Source of the DNA: Methylibium rhizosphaerae | Lineage (GTDB): Bacteria; Pseudomonadota; Gammaproteobacteria; Burkholderiales; Burkholderiaceae_C | Direction: 5' to 3' | NCBI RefSeq assembly: GCF_006386545.1 | Contig: NZ_SWAR01000015.1 | Coordinates: 47,043 to 111,042 of the forward strand | Length of the DNA stretch: 64,000 nt | In this document: positions 55,089 through 64,000 of the stretch, in pieces | Position numbering within the stretch: position 1 is the first letter of the stretch | Layout: each line of letters begins with the position of its first letter | Notes under the pieces: generated by a model | Told to the model about the DNA's origin: nothing | Databases searched by the model: none | The model's input: the letters and a program-made list of their open reading frames with translations, nothing else | Program-made: the position numbers and the translations under genes

Positions 55089-56234
55089 TCAGGTATCCAG
55101 GCGCAACAGGCGTCCATCGTCGCTGTCGGTCAGCAGATAGAGCCAGCCGTCCGGCCCCTGCCGCACGTCGCGGATGCGCTCGCCCAGGCCGGTGAGCAGG
55201 CGCTCCTGCCGGACCACCTTGCGGCCCTCGAGCTGAAGGCGCGCCAGCAACTGGCCGCGCAGTGCCCCGACCACGAGGCTGGCCTGCCAGCCGGGGTAGC
55301 GGTTGCCGGTGACGAAGGCCATGCCGGACGGCGCGATCGACGGCACCCAGTAGGTGAGCGGCTGTTCCATGCCAGCCCTGTGGGTGCCTTCGCCGATCTT
55401 GCGGCCGCTGCCGTATTCGGCGCCGTAGGTGATGACCGGCCAGCCGTAGTTCTTGCCGGCCTCGGCCACGTTGACCTCGTCGCCGCCCTGCGGGCCGTGC
55501 TCATGGGTCCACAGCTCGCCCGTGGCGGGGTGCAGGGCGGCACCCTGCACGTTGCGGTGACCCAGGCTCCAGATCTCGGGGCGGGCATCGGCCTGGCCGA
55601 CGAAGGGGTTGTCGCGCGGCACGCTGCCGTCGGCCTCGATGCGCACGATCTTGCCGTGGTGGTTGGACAGCACCTGGGCGTCGTCGCGGCGGGAATTGCG
55701 GTCGCCCAGGGTGACGAAGAGGCGGCCGTCGCGGGCGAACACGAGGCGCGAACCGAAGTGGTAGGTGCTCGCGAACTTCGGGGCCTGGCGGAAGACCACC
55801 TGCACGTCGCGCAGCCGGGTCCCGTCGAGCCGCCCGCGGGCCACCGCGGTGCTGTTGCCCCCCAGCGCATCGGGCTCGGCATAGCTCCAGTAGACCCAGG
55901 CGTTGTCGGCGAACTGCGGATGCAGCACCACGTCGAGCAGACCGCCCTGTCCGCGCGCGTCCACCGGCGGCAGGCCTTCGAGCGCGCTGCCCGTGCCGTT
56001 GCGGATGTCGAGCAGGCGCATGCGGCCTGACCGCTCGGTCACCAGCACCCGGCCGTCGCGCGCAAAAGAGGGCAGGAAGGCCATGCCCCACGGGTGGTCG
56101 AGACCCCGCGCGACGGTGGCGACCTTGGCTGCCTGAGCGCCGGCAGTGGGCGCGAAGCCAAGCGCAAAGGACGCGGTACTGAGCGCGGCAAGGGCGGTGC
56201 GGCGTGTGACGGAGGACTCAGGTGTCGATGGCAT
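55089..56234 (-). CDS. PQQ-type sugar dehydrogenase-like protein, exported paralog
   Basis: A 381-residue paralog of the neighbouring lipoprotein: DHPWGMAFLPSFARDGRVLV, RGQGGLLDVVLHPQFADNAWV, YHFGSRLVFARDGRLFVTLG and GHRNVQGAALHPATGELW match it segment by segment. It lacks a lipobox; its leader is TRRTALAALSTASFALGFAP with a twin arginine, suggesting Tat export with folded or PQQ-loaded enzyme. ATG at 56234 gives this leader. The 109-base gap to the paralog contains no terminator that I can see. Substrate unknown, and PQQ synthesis genes are not in the window. Confidence 0.88.
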   Translation of the reverse strand: MPSTPESSVTRRTALAALSTASFALGFAPTAGAQAAKVATVARGLDHPWGMAFLPSFARDGRVLVTERSGRMRLLDIRNGTGSALEGLPPVDARGQGGLLDVVLHPQFADNAWVYWSYAEPDALGGNSTAVARGRLDGTRLRDVQVVFRQAPKFASTYHFGSRLVFARDGRLFVTLGDRNSRRDDAQVLSNHHGKIVRIEADGSVPRDNPFVGQADARPEIWSLGHRNVQGAALHPATGELWTHEHGPQGGDEVNVAEAGKNYGWPVITYGAEYGSGRKIGEGTHRAGMEQPLTYWVPSIAPSGMAFVTGNRYPGWQASLVVGALRGQLLARLQLEGRKVVRQERLLTGLGERIRDVRQGPDGWLYLLTDSDDGRLLRLDT

Positions 56235-56285
56235 GGCGCAACCCGTCTCTGGTTGTGGGCGGAAAAGCCGAGTCTCAGAAAGCAC

Positions 56286-56313
56286 AAAGGCCCGACGTGG
56301 CGTTCGGGCCTTT
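56286..56313 (-). terminator. Probable terminator downstream of the FecR/YXXGxW gene
   Basis: AAAGGCCCGA (56286-56295) pairs with TCGGGCCTTT (56304-56313) around an 8-base loop. On the minus strand it is followed by TTTGTGCTTTC, a broken T run. It lies 22 bases after the stop of the large lipoprotein gene. Confidence 0.6.
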
Positions 56314-56335
56314 GAGCGTGGCGCGCGGCGCAGGT

Positions 56336-58234
56336 TCAGCGCCGCATCTCGGAGCCGCGTTCGCCGCGCTCACCCCGATCGCCGCGATCGCCGCGCATTC
56401 GGAAGTCCTTGTCGGGCTGGCCTTGCTGCGGCGGTTGCTGCACCTGCGGCGGGCGGGCCTGCGGCTGGGGAGGCGGCTGCATCTGCGGTGGAGGCATCCC
56501 CCGCGCCGGGGGCTGGGCCTGGAGCGGCGGGTTCTGGTTGAGCGGATTGCCGCGCGGCGGCATCTGCGGTTGCGGCACCGGCTGGGGCTGCATCTGCGGC
56601 TGCGGCTGCACGGGCCGCGGCATCGTCATCTCCGGCTCAGAGCGGTCGCGCCAGACACGTCCGTTGCGCCAACCGGCGCCGTCCGGTTGCTGCCCCCGCG
56701 GATCGGGCACCGGCATGGCGCGCGGCGGCTGCACGCGCCCCGGGTGCGGCTCGAGCGGATTGCCGCGTGGCTGGGGTTGCGGCAGCGGCTGGATCTGCGG
56801 CTGAGGCTGAGGCTGCTGCGGCGGTGGCTGTTGCGGTAGCTGCACGATGCCGGCCGACTGACCGGGCTGACGTTCGGGCATGCGGATGTCGCGGTCGAAC
56901 TGCGGCCGGGGCGGGCGCTGCTCGCCCGGGCCGCGCACGATGCGGGCAGGCGGGGCCACCGGCTGCAGTTCGCGCACCGGGGTCACCTGGTCCAGCGGCG
57001 CGCCGCCGCGGCGGATCGGGTCGCGGAAGCCGCGGCCCGGCACGGCCGTGCCGCCACGCTCGATGTTGGTGTTGATCGACACCCCGGCGGGCGGCCGGTT
57101 GATGATCCCCTGGTTGAGGCTGGCGTTGTAGCGCACGCTGCTGATGTAGCGCGGCTGGTAGGCGTGCCAGGGCGCCAGCGGGTACCAGCCCACGTAGCCC
57201 GGCGAACCCACGTTGACCGAGACGCTCCAGCCCGGGCGGCCGACCCAGCCCACCAGGGCCGGTGCGTAGACCGGACGTGCGACATACGCGCCCGGCCACC
57301 AGCACCAGCGGGTGCCGACGTACACCCAGCGGCCATAGTGGAACGGGGCAAAGCCCCATGGCGCCTCGTCCACCCAGGTCCAGCCCCAGGGGGACACCCA
57401 GCGCCAACGGCCGTGGCGGTAGGGCGCCCAGCCGGCGACCACCACGCGCGGCACCCACACGGTGCCGTAGGTGGGGTCGCTGACCCAGTCGCCGTGGGCA
57501 TCGAGGTCCTCGTAGCCGGTCATGTAGGGCGACACGTACCGCGTGGAGGCGGCGTCGCGCAGGCGTTCATCGCGGCGCAGCGACCACTCGTCGAAGGCGG
57601 TGGCCACCGCGTCGCCGTAGTTGAGCTGCCCGCCGTCGGGGCTGATGTCGAGCGAGCGACCTTCGCGCAGCGACAGCGAATTGCCGCCGGCGTAGACCAT
57701 CGCTTCGCCGCGGAAGCTCGTGACCCGGATGGGTCCGCCTTCGCTGCCTTCGAGCCGGTAGCGGCCCGGCGAACGCAGCTCCACGTTGCGGCCGCCGCTC
57801 TGCACGGTGAGCGTGTCCTTGAACTCGTTGTTGTGCAGCCGCACGGTGAGCGTGCCGCGCTCGAGGCGTACGGTGGTGTGATGGTCGTCGAGCTGCTCGA
57901 ACACCAGCTCGGAATGTTCGTCCAGGCGCAGTGCATGCGGGCCGAAGCGCACTTCGGCGCGGCCATCGTTGCCGGTGCGCAGCTGCGAATGGGAGGTCAC
58001 CACGTCATTGACGTCGGCGTCGTCCCAGTCGGTGTCGCCGTCCTCGTCGGTGCGCCAGATCAGCACGTCGCCCTGAGCCACCGACAGGCGCCCGGCGATG
58101 CTGGGAACCTCGCGCACTTCGGGGGCGCGCTGGCTGCTGCCCGGCGGGTAGTGAGGCTGTGCCTGAGGTGCACGCGGGGCGACCACGCAGCCGGTCAGCA
58201 GGACGCCGGCGGCAAGCCACGCAACATGGCGCAT
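56336..58234 (-). CDS. FecR-domain / YXXGxW-repeat lipoprotein with Pro/Gln-rich tail
   Basis: A 632-residue cell-envelope protein. Leader with lipobox LLTGC (Cys16). Residues about 45-210 form a FecR-like beta-helix domain (VAQGDVLIWRTDEDGD; HALRLDEHSELVFEQ). Then comes the aromatic YXXGxW block (about 255-345: YRHGRWRWVSPWGWTWVDEA; FHYGRWVYVGTRWCWWPG), an Asn/Gly/Pro linker, and a long tail of PQPQ- and QPP-rich repeats ending in GDRGDRGERGERG. ATG at 58234 has GGAG about 8 bases upstream; 43 more in-frame residues upstream look non-coding. Likely surface or periplasmic; function unknown. Confidence 0.88.
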   Translation of the reverse strand: MRHVAWLAAGVLLTGCVVAPRAPQAQPHYPPGSSQRAPEVREVPSIAGRLSVAQGDVLIWRTDEDGDTDWDDADVNDVVTSHSQLRTGNDGRAEVRFGPHALRLDEHSELVFEQLDDHHTTVRLERGTLTVRLHNNEFKDTLTVQSGGRNVELRSPGRYRLEGSEGGPIRVTSFRGEAMVYAGGNSLSLREGRSLDISPDGGQLNYGDAVATAFDEWSLRRDERLRDAASTRYVSPYMTGYEDLDAHGDWVSDPTYGTVWVPRVVVAGWAPYRHGRWRWVSPWGWTWVDEAPWGFAPFHYGRWVYVGTRWCWWPGAYVARPVYAPALVGWVGRPGWSVSVNVGSPGYVGWYPLAPWHAYQPRYISSVRYNASLNQGIINRPPAGVSINTNIERGGTAVPGRGFRDPIRRGGAPLDQVTPVRELQPVAPPARIVRGPGEQRPPRPQFDRDIRMPERQPGQSAGIVQLPQQPPPQQPQPQPQIQPLPQPQPRGNPLEPHPGRVQPPRAMPVPDPRGQQPDGAGWRNGRVWRDRSEPEMTMPRPVQPQPQMQPQPVPQPQMPPRGNPLNQNPPLQAQPPARGMPPPQMQPPPQPQARPPQVQQPPQQGQPDKDFRMRGDRGDRGERGERGSEMRR

Positions 58235-58346
58235 CAATGTCTCCAAATGCGGTTTGCTCCGCTTCATTCTGAACGCCGCAGCACCACTCGTGTTGACAGG
58301 GTGAGCCTCGGCGCGCCGTGCAAAGAATTGTTTCGCGCGTGACCTG

Positions 58347-60065
58347 TCACGAATCGGCGACACCTTCGATCACCATCTGCAATCGCTGCTGGCCGTTGAA
58401 TTCATCGAGGCTCAGGCGGTAGGCGACGCGGGCGCGGCCGGGCAGCGGCTCAGAGCGGCCGAACCAGATGCCTTCGCGCAGCTGGCCGTTGTGGCGCAGC
58501 GTCAGCTTGAGATGCCGTTCGCCCACCAGTCGCTGGCTGACGACATCGACGGTGTCGCAAAACAGCGGCGGATCGAACGACGGCCCCCACACGGCAGCTT
58601 CGAGCGCCTGCACCACCGGCGGCGCGAACCACTGCGCGTCGAGCGGGCCGTCGGTGGCCAGCGTGCGGGTCAGCGTGGCAGCGTCGAGCCACTCGCGCGC
58701 CACCGCATCGAAGGCCTGCTCGAAGAGGTCGAAGTCCTCCTCGGCCAGCGTGGCGCCGGCGGCCATGGCATGGCCGCCGAACTTGCGCAGCAGCTGCGGA
58801 TGGCGCTTGCTCACGAGGTCGAGCGCGTCGCGCAGGTGAAAGCCGGGGATGGAGCGGCCGGAGCCCTTGAGCAGCCCGTCGCGGCCGAGCGCGAACACGA
58901 AGGTCGGGCGGTGCAGCCGGTCCTTGAGGCGCGACGCGACGATGCCGACCACGCCCTCGTGGAACTCGGGGTCGAAGATGGCCACGGCCGCCGGCGGCTC
59001 ACCCTCGGGCATCAGCATCTCGACCATGGCCTCGGCCTGCTCGCGCATGCCCGCTTCCACCTCGCGCCGCTCACGGTTGATGGCGTCGAGCTGCAGCGCG
59101 AGTTCGCGCGCCCGCTCCTCGTCGTCGGTGAGCAGGCATTCAATGCCCAGCGTCATCTGCTCGAGCCGGCCGGCCGCGTTGATGCGCGGCCCCAGCGCGA
59201 AGCCGAAGTCGAAGCTCACGGCACGCGACGGATCGCGCCCGGCGGCACTGAACAGCGCGCGCACGCCCGGCTGCATGCGGCCCGAGCGGATCCGCTTCAA
59301 GCCCTGCGCCACGAGGCGGCGGTTGTTGGCATCGAGCTTGACCACGTCGGCCACCGTGCCCAGCGCCACCAGGTCGAGCAGCGTGTCCAGGCGCGGTTGC
59401 GCGTCCGCCGCGAAGGCGCCGCGCTCGCGCAGCTCGGCGCGCAGGGCCAGCAGCACGTAGAACATCACGCCGACACCGGCGATGCACTTGCTCTCGAAGC
59501 CGCAGTCCGGCTGGTTCGGGTTCACGATCACGTCGGCTGCAGGCAGCGTGATGCTGTCGTTCACCAGCGCGGGCAGGTGGTGGTCGGTGACCAGCACCTT
59601 CATGCCCGCCGCCCGGGCGTGCAGGACGCCCTCCAGGCTCGCGATGCCGTTGTCCACGGTCACCAGCACGTCGGGGCGGTGCTCGCGCGCGAGGTCCACG
59701 ATGGCCGGCGTGAGGCCGTAGCCGTGGATGGCGCGGTCGGGCACCACGTAGCTCAGGGTTCCCGGCCGGGCGCCCAGCAGCTTGAGCCCGCGCAGGGCCA
59801 CGGCGCAAGCGGTGGCGCCGTCGCAGTCGTAGTCGGCCACCACGCAGATGCGACCGCCGGCGGCCAGTGTGTCGGCCAGCAGCCTGGCGGCCGCCTGCGC
59901 GCCATGCAGCGTGGTTGGCTGCAGCAGCAGGGCCAGCGAGTCGTCGAGCTGGTCGGCCTGGGCAATGCCGCGGGCGGCGAACAGGCGCGCCAGCAGGGGA
60001 TGCACGCCGGCCTGTTCGAGCGCCCAGGCGTTGCGCGGCGGCACGTCGCGGATGGTGATCTTCAT
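58347..60065 (-). CDS. recJ: Single-stranded-DNA exonuclease RecJ
   Basis: A 572-residue 5'-3' ssDNA exonuclease of recombination and mismatch repair. DHH-family motifs are intact: VVADYDCDGATA (motif I), VTVDNGIAS, VLVTDHHLPA (DHH) and VIVNPNQPDC, then SFDFGFALGPRINAAGRL and the DHHA1 region KGSGRSIPGFHLRDALD with FGGHAMAAGATL. The C-terminal oligonucleotide-binding domain is present. RpfE-like gene lies 18 bases upstream on the same strand, as in other proteobacteria. Confidence 0.95.
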   Translation of the reverse strand: MKITIRDVPPRNAWALEQAGVHPLLARLFAARGIAQADQLDDSLALLLQPTTLHGAQAAARLLADTLAAGGRICVVADYDCDGATACAVALRGLKLLGARPGTLSYVVPDRAIHGYGLTPAIVDLAREHRPDVLVTVDNGIASLEGVLHARAAGMKVLVTDHHLPALVNDSITLPAADVIVNPNQPDCGFESKCIAGVGVMFYVLLALRAELRERGAFAADAQPRLDTLLDLVALGTVADVVKLDANNRRLVAQGLKRIRSGRMQPGVRALFSAAGRDPSRAVSFDFGFALGPRINAAGRLEQMTLGIECLLTDDEERARELALQLDAINRERREVEAGMREQAEAMVEMLMPEGEPPAAVAIFDPEFHEGVVGIVASRLKDRLHRPTFVFALGRDGLLKGSGRSIPGFHLRDALDLVSKRHPQLLRKFGGHAMAAGATLAEEDFDLFEQAFDAVAREWLDAATLTRTLATDGPLDAQWFAPPVVQALEAAVWGPSFDPPLFCDTVDVVSQRLVGERHLKLTLRHNGQLREGIWFGRSEPLPGRARVAYRLSLDEFNGQQRLQMVIEGVADS

Positions 60066-60083
60066 GGGTTCGTTGTGATCCGG

Positions 60084-61013
60084 TCAGATTGCTTGCAGGG
60101 CTTCGGCCACCGACGGGCGCTTGAAGCGCGCCGCCAGCCCGGCCAGCCAGGAGCGCGGCGAGCCCTCGTAGCGCTGGGCGTGGCGTTCGCCGGCCAGGGT
60201 GAGCTGCACGTTTTCGCCGCGCCGGGCGCGCAGCAGCAGATCGCGCAGCGGGCCGGCGTCGACGGCCTGCCAGGCCTGGGCCCAGGCGGTCCAGTCGTCC
60301 TGCAGGGCCGGCGTGCGCAGGCTGTCGACGAGCACCGGCTCGGCTTGGCTTTCAGGCTGTCGCATGCCGCAGCCGCTCAGCCAGATGCTGTTGACGGCGG
60401 GCAGGCCCGCGGCCTCGCGCGTTTCGTTGACCGGGTGCTGGTAGAGCAGCATCTGCACCTCGCTCATCAGGCGGCGCAGCGTGGCCGCTTCCGGGCGGTC
60501 GGGCATCCACAGGTCGGGGTTGCGGCCGATCACGCGGTCGAGCGATGCGGTGGGCAGCTCGGCCAGCGACTCGTGGGCCACGTACCAGCGCGTCGGCGCG
60601 CCCCACACCAGCACCCAGCCGTCGCCTTCGAAGAGCGGCCGCAGCGCTTCCATCAGCTCGCGCGACACCGCTTCGTCGAGACGAAGCGCCTGCGGGTCAC
60701 CCATCGTGATGTGGTCCGGGCCCACGTGCCAGTGAAGCGGGCTCAGCAGGCCCCAGGCCAGGTCGCCGGTGACGATGCCGTCCTGCGCGGCGGCACGTGC
60801 GGCCCAGGGCAGCTGGCCATCGCCGCCGGCCAAGCCCAGAGCCGCAGCCAGCGCGCATTCATGCGGGGTGGAGAGGCTGTATTCATCGCCTTCCGTGCGC
60901 TGGGTGGGCGCCAGCAGCGCCAGCAGGCGCTCGAGGTGCGGCAGCGAAGGCTCCTGCAGCGCCTGCCGGTTCGGCGCCGCTGCCGACGACGCGAAGGGAA
61001 TCATCAGGTGCAT
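60084..61013 (-). CDS. RpfE-like protein next to recJ
   Basis: A 309-residue cytosolic protein with no membrane or signal segment. It contains SPLHWHVGPDHITMGDPQALRL and the C-terminal PAVNSIWLSGCGMRQP. This family, called RpfE-type regulatory protein (and sometimes mislabelled phosphoglycerate mutase), is encoded beside recJ in Xanthomonas and Burkholderiales. The assignment relies on that context and on my memory of the family, so it is moderate. Biochemical role unknown. The recJ start is 18 bases downstream. Confidence 0.75.
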   Translation of the reverse strand: MHLMIPFASSAAAPNRQALQEPSLPHLERLLALLAPTQRTEGDEYSLSTPHECALAAALGLAGGDGQLPWAARAAAQDGIVTGDLAWGLLSPLHWHVGPDHITMGDPQALRLDEAVSRELMEALRPLFEGDGWVLVWGAPTRWYVAHESLAELPTASLDRVIGRNPDLWMPDRPEAATLRRLMSEVQMLLYQHPVNETREAAGLPAVNSIWLSGCGMRQPESQAEPVLVDSLRTPALQDDWTAWAQAWQAVDAGPLRDLLLRARRGENVQLTLAGERHAQRYEGSPRSWLAGLAARFKRPSVAEALQAI

Positions 61014-61140
61014 GGGCGGCGATTATCCGGGCGCCCCGCCTTTCGGGGGGCCGGCCGGACCAGCCGGCCGCGTCAGAATGCCGAGTCCGGAGCACCGGCG
61101 GCTCCAGAACCAAGAACATTGCTTTCACGAAAACCGAGTC

Positions 61141-61890
61141 ATGCGAAACCTGCTTGTCGCTGTCGTTGCAACACTGTGCCTTTCGAGCGCGAGCCTGGCG
61201 GCAACGCTCGAAGAGGACGTGCAGCGCTACCTGCGCGTCTTCGAGGGCGACCAGTCGCTGCATGCTGACGCAGCGGCTTCGCTGGCGTGGATGGGTTTGT
61301 CCGACCCGCGCCTGTTCGACCTGCTCGAACGCCGAGTCCTTGAGGACTACCCGGCGGGCAATTCGGACCGCCTGCAGCGCGAGCGCGTGGCGCGGTACAT
61401 GCGTGCGCTGGGCTGCTCGGGGCAGGCCAAGTACGCCGGCACCCTTTCCATGTTGCTGCAGGAGCCCATGTACAGGCGGTACGCAAGCGACGCCCTGGCC
61501 GACCTGGAGCGCTATGAGCGTTGGAATCCCCTGATCTCCGACCGCGGAAGCTTTCGCCCCGAATACTCCGACGAAACCAACCGCTTGCTGAACATGTTGC
61601 GCAGCGACGATCTGAGGCTGCTGCGGATCGCGGCCAAGCGGATCCACTTTACCGAGGACTTCGAGCCAGTCGTGCTTGACAGGTTGGCGCAGCGTTTGCG
61701 CGCAGTGGTTCCCCAGGCCGGAAGCAGCCGCGAGAACGACGACGCGGTTGCGTGGATGGTCAAGGCGCTCGGGAGCTCGAAGGACGCGCGCTTCAGGCCG
61801 CTGCTCGAGGAGGTGATCGATGTCTCCCGGTCCGGCACGGCAACCCACAGTCATGCCACCCGCGTGCTGCAGCGGCTGCCGGTCCGCTGA
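61141..61890 (+). CDS. Exported helical-repeat protein
   Basis: A 249-residue protein with a signal peptide (MRNLLVAVVATLCLSSASLAA). The mature part is all alpha-helical, with repeats of leucine-rich helices resembling HEAT/armadillo-type pairs (ASLAWMGLSDPRLFDLLERRVLED; ASDALADLERYERWNP; LRLLRIAAKRIHF). No catalytic motif. It is followed by the lolC/E gene 32 bases later on the same strand. A scaffold role at the periplasmic face is likely but unproven. No family named. Confidence 0.78.
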   Translation: MRNLLVAVVATLCLSSASLAATLEEDVQRYLRVFEGDQSLHADAAASLAWMGLSDPRLFDLLERRVLEDYPAGNSDRLQRERVARYMRALGCSGQAKYAGTLSMLLQEPMYRRYASDALADLERYERWNPLISDRGSFRPEYSDETNRLLNMLRSDDLRLLRIAAKRIHFTEDFEPVVLDRLAQRLRAVVPQAGSSRENDDAVAWMVKALGSSKDARFRPLLEEVIDVSRSGTATHSHATRVLQRLPVR

Positions 61891-61922
61891 AGTTGGCGAC
61901 CCTCGGTTAGCATGCTTGCCCC

Positions 61923-63171
61923 ATGAACCTTCCCTACGAGCTGCGCGTCGGCTGGCGCTACACCCGCGCCGGCCGCACCGGGCGCCGCAACGGCTTCATC
62001 TCCTTCATCTCGGGCGTGTCCATGCTGGGCATCGCGCTCGGCGTGGCCGCGCTCATCATCGTGCTGTCGGTGATGAACGGCTTCCAGAAGGAAGTGCGCG
62101 ATCGCATGCTGTCGGTGATCGCCCACATCGAGGTGTTCGATGCGCAGGGCGGTGCGCTGCCCGACTGGCGCGCCACGGCCGCCGCCGCTCGCCTCAATCC
62201 GCAGGTGGTGGGCGCGGCGCCGTTCGTCGCGGCGCAGGCCCTCATCGCCCGCGGCGACGACATGCGCGGCGCCGTAGTGCGCGGCATCTCCCCCGACGAT
62301 GAAGCCACCGTGACCGCGCTGGCTGCGCAGCTGAAGGACACCACGCTCGCCCGCCTGACCCCGGGGAGCTGGGGCGTGGTGCTGGGCGGCGAACTGGCAC
62401 GCGGCCTGGGAGTGCGCGAAGGCGACCAGGTCACCATCGTCACGCCCAGCGGCCAGGTCACGCCGGCCGGCGTGGTGCCCCGGCTCAAGCAGATGACGGT
62501 GGTGGGCACCTTCGAGGCCGGCCACTACGAATACGACAACGGCCTGGTGCTCATGCACCTGGACGACGCGGCGCGGCTTTTCCGCGTCGGCGGGCCGACG
62601 GGCGTGCAGCTCAAGCTGTCCGACCAGCAGCAGGCGCGCACCGTGGCTGAGGAACTGCAGGTGTCGCTCGGCCGCAGCGTTTGGGTGCGCGACTGGACGC
62701 GCACCAACCGCAACTGGTTCGAGGCGGTCAAGATCGAGAAGACGATGATGTTCATCATCCTCACCCTGATCGTGGCGGTGGCGGCGTTCAACCTCGTGTC
62801 CACGCTGGTGATGACGGTGACCGACAAGCGCGCCGACATCGCCATCCTGCGCACGCTGGGCGCGAGCCCGCGGTCCATCATGGGCATCTTCATGGTGCAG
62901 GGCGCAGCCTCCGGAATCATCGGCACGCTGGGCGGCCTGGCGCTGGGCCTGGCGGTGGCATTCAACATCGACGTCATCGTGCCGGCCCTGGAGCGGCTGC
63001 TCAACGCCAGCTTCCTGCCCAGCAGCGTCTACCTCATCAGCAAGATGCCCAGCGACCCGCAAAGCAGCGACATCGTGCCCATCACCATCATTTCGCTGCT
63101 GCTGGCCTTCGTGGCCACGCTGTATCCGAGCTGGCGTGCGAGCCGCGTGCAGCCGGCGGAGGCGCTGCGCT

Positions 63172-63179
<8 letters not shown>
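61923..63179 (+). CDS. lolC: Lipoprotein-releasing ABC transporter permease LolC/LolE
   Basis: A 418-residue inner-membrane permease that releases lipoproteins from the inner membrane to LolA. Four membrane helices: one at about 26-48 ([30 protein letters not shown], a FtsX/LolCE signature) and three in the C-terminal half, around a large periplasmic domain. The C-terminal part [23 protein letters not shown] is the ATPase contact region. Only one permease gene is seen with lolD, so it may be a LolF-type homodimer permease. Overlaps lolD by 8 bases. Confidence 0.93.
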
Positions 63180-63882
<703 letters not shown>

Positions 63883-63883
63883 G

Positions 63884-64000
63884 TGTGATGTTCCACAAGG
63901 TTGTTCATCCGTCCCTGCTCTGGGATGCTGGTGTTTCCACACGCCCAGCAACTCGGATCAGGAGAACGGATGAACAGCCACAAGCATGCGAGATTGACGC
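63884..64000 (+). mobile_element. Left end of an IS481-family insertion sequence (cut by window edge)
   Basis: From 63884 the sequence begins TGTGATGTTCCACAAGGTTG, an IS481-type terminal repeat, then GTTCATCC, and after 86 bases an ATG at 63970 with AGGAGAACGG upstream. The first residues MNSHKHARLT match the start of IS481-family transposases (MNTHKHARLT in the Bordetella element, from memory). It abuts CCTAGG, the NCTAGN target type of IS481. The transposase body and right end lie outside the window. Confidence 0.85.
63970..64000 (+). CDS. IS481-family transposase, first 10 codons only
   Basis: Start ATG with AGGAG at proper distance; the ten visible residues MNSHKHARLT agree with IS481-family transposase N termini, which lead into a helix-turn-helix domain and DDE catalytic core. 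Everything downstream is outside the window, so intactness is unknown. Confidence 0.75.
   Translation, partial: MNSHKHARLT

Overview
The window is high-GC, densely coded chromosomal DNA with strong G/C at third codon positions. It looks like a beta-proteobacterium of the order Burkholderiales, probably in the Rubrivivax/Leptothrix/Methylibium group. That placement is an inference from the gene families seen: DUF2783 beside hmgA, TRAP transporters, a PEP-CTERM protein, the DUF4212/VC_2705-type symporter and an SSS-type sensor kinase. I counted 59 protein genes (the first cut at the left edge), one tRNA and the left end of an insertion sequence at the right edge. I saw no rRNA, CRISPR array, prophage or plasmid backbone.

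Layout. 1-7.5 kb: an aromatic/tyrosine catabolic operon (FAD hydroxylase, DUF2783, hmgA, fumarylacetoacetase) followed by a TRAP transporter. 7.5-12.4 kb: a small disordered protein, a CPA1 antiporter, PPi-type phosphofructokinase, NAD-type isocitrate dehydrogenase and an unknown protein with a DHH-like motif. 12.5-17.3 kb: an HAF-repeat PEP-CTERM protein whose 3' end overlaps a convergent ProQ gene, then two coupled DEAD-box helicases. 17.4-24.9 kb: a Cus-type copper/silver efflux locus (isoprenylcysteine-methyltransferase-like protein, DUF2933, small exported protein, CusC, CusB-CusF, CusA), closed by a terminator and tRNA-Thr(CGT). 25-30 kb, minus strand: fbp, pepN and prfB with its programmed +1 frameshift.

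30-40.5 kb is the most interesting region. After a membrane protein and a TPR protein it carries DUF4212 and a VC_2705-type Na+/solute symporter, a CBS-DUF294 nucleotidyltransferase-like protein, a 65-aa membrane protein, a symporter-fused histidine kinase (CrbS/MxtR type), a receiver-only response regulator, and a membrane protein joining a PAS/degenerate-kinase module to an intact DEDDh 3'-5' exonuclease. Together they look like a solute-sensing and uptake module with nucleotidyltransferase and nuclease outputs of unknown role.

40.5-53.7 kb holds mostly single enzymes: alpha/beta hydrolase, GNAT, TPR protein, 2OG-Fe dioxygenase, acyl-CoA synthetase, a DUF2975/XRE pair, lipoprotein, Tas, YbaK, FRG protein, PlsY, RidA, thioesterase, YciO, EamA transporter and PHP phosphoesterase. 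53.7-58.3 kb has two tandem PQQ-type sugar dehydrogenase paralogs with different export signals and a large FecR/YXXGxW lipoprotein. 58.3-64 kb has recJ, an RpfE-like gene, an exported alpha-helical protein, lolC/E and lolD. An IS481-like element begins directly after the lolD stop codon, in a CTAG target context.
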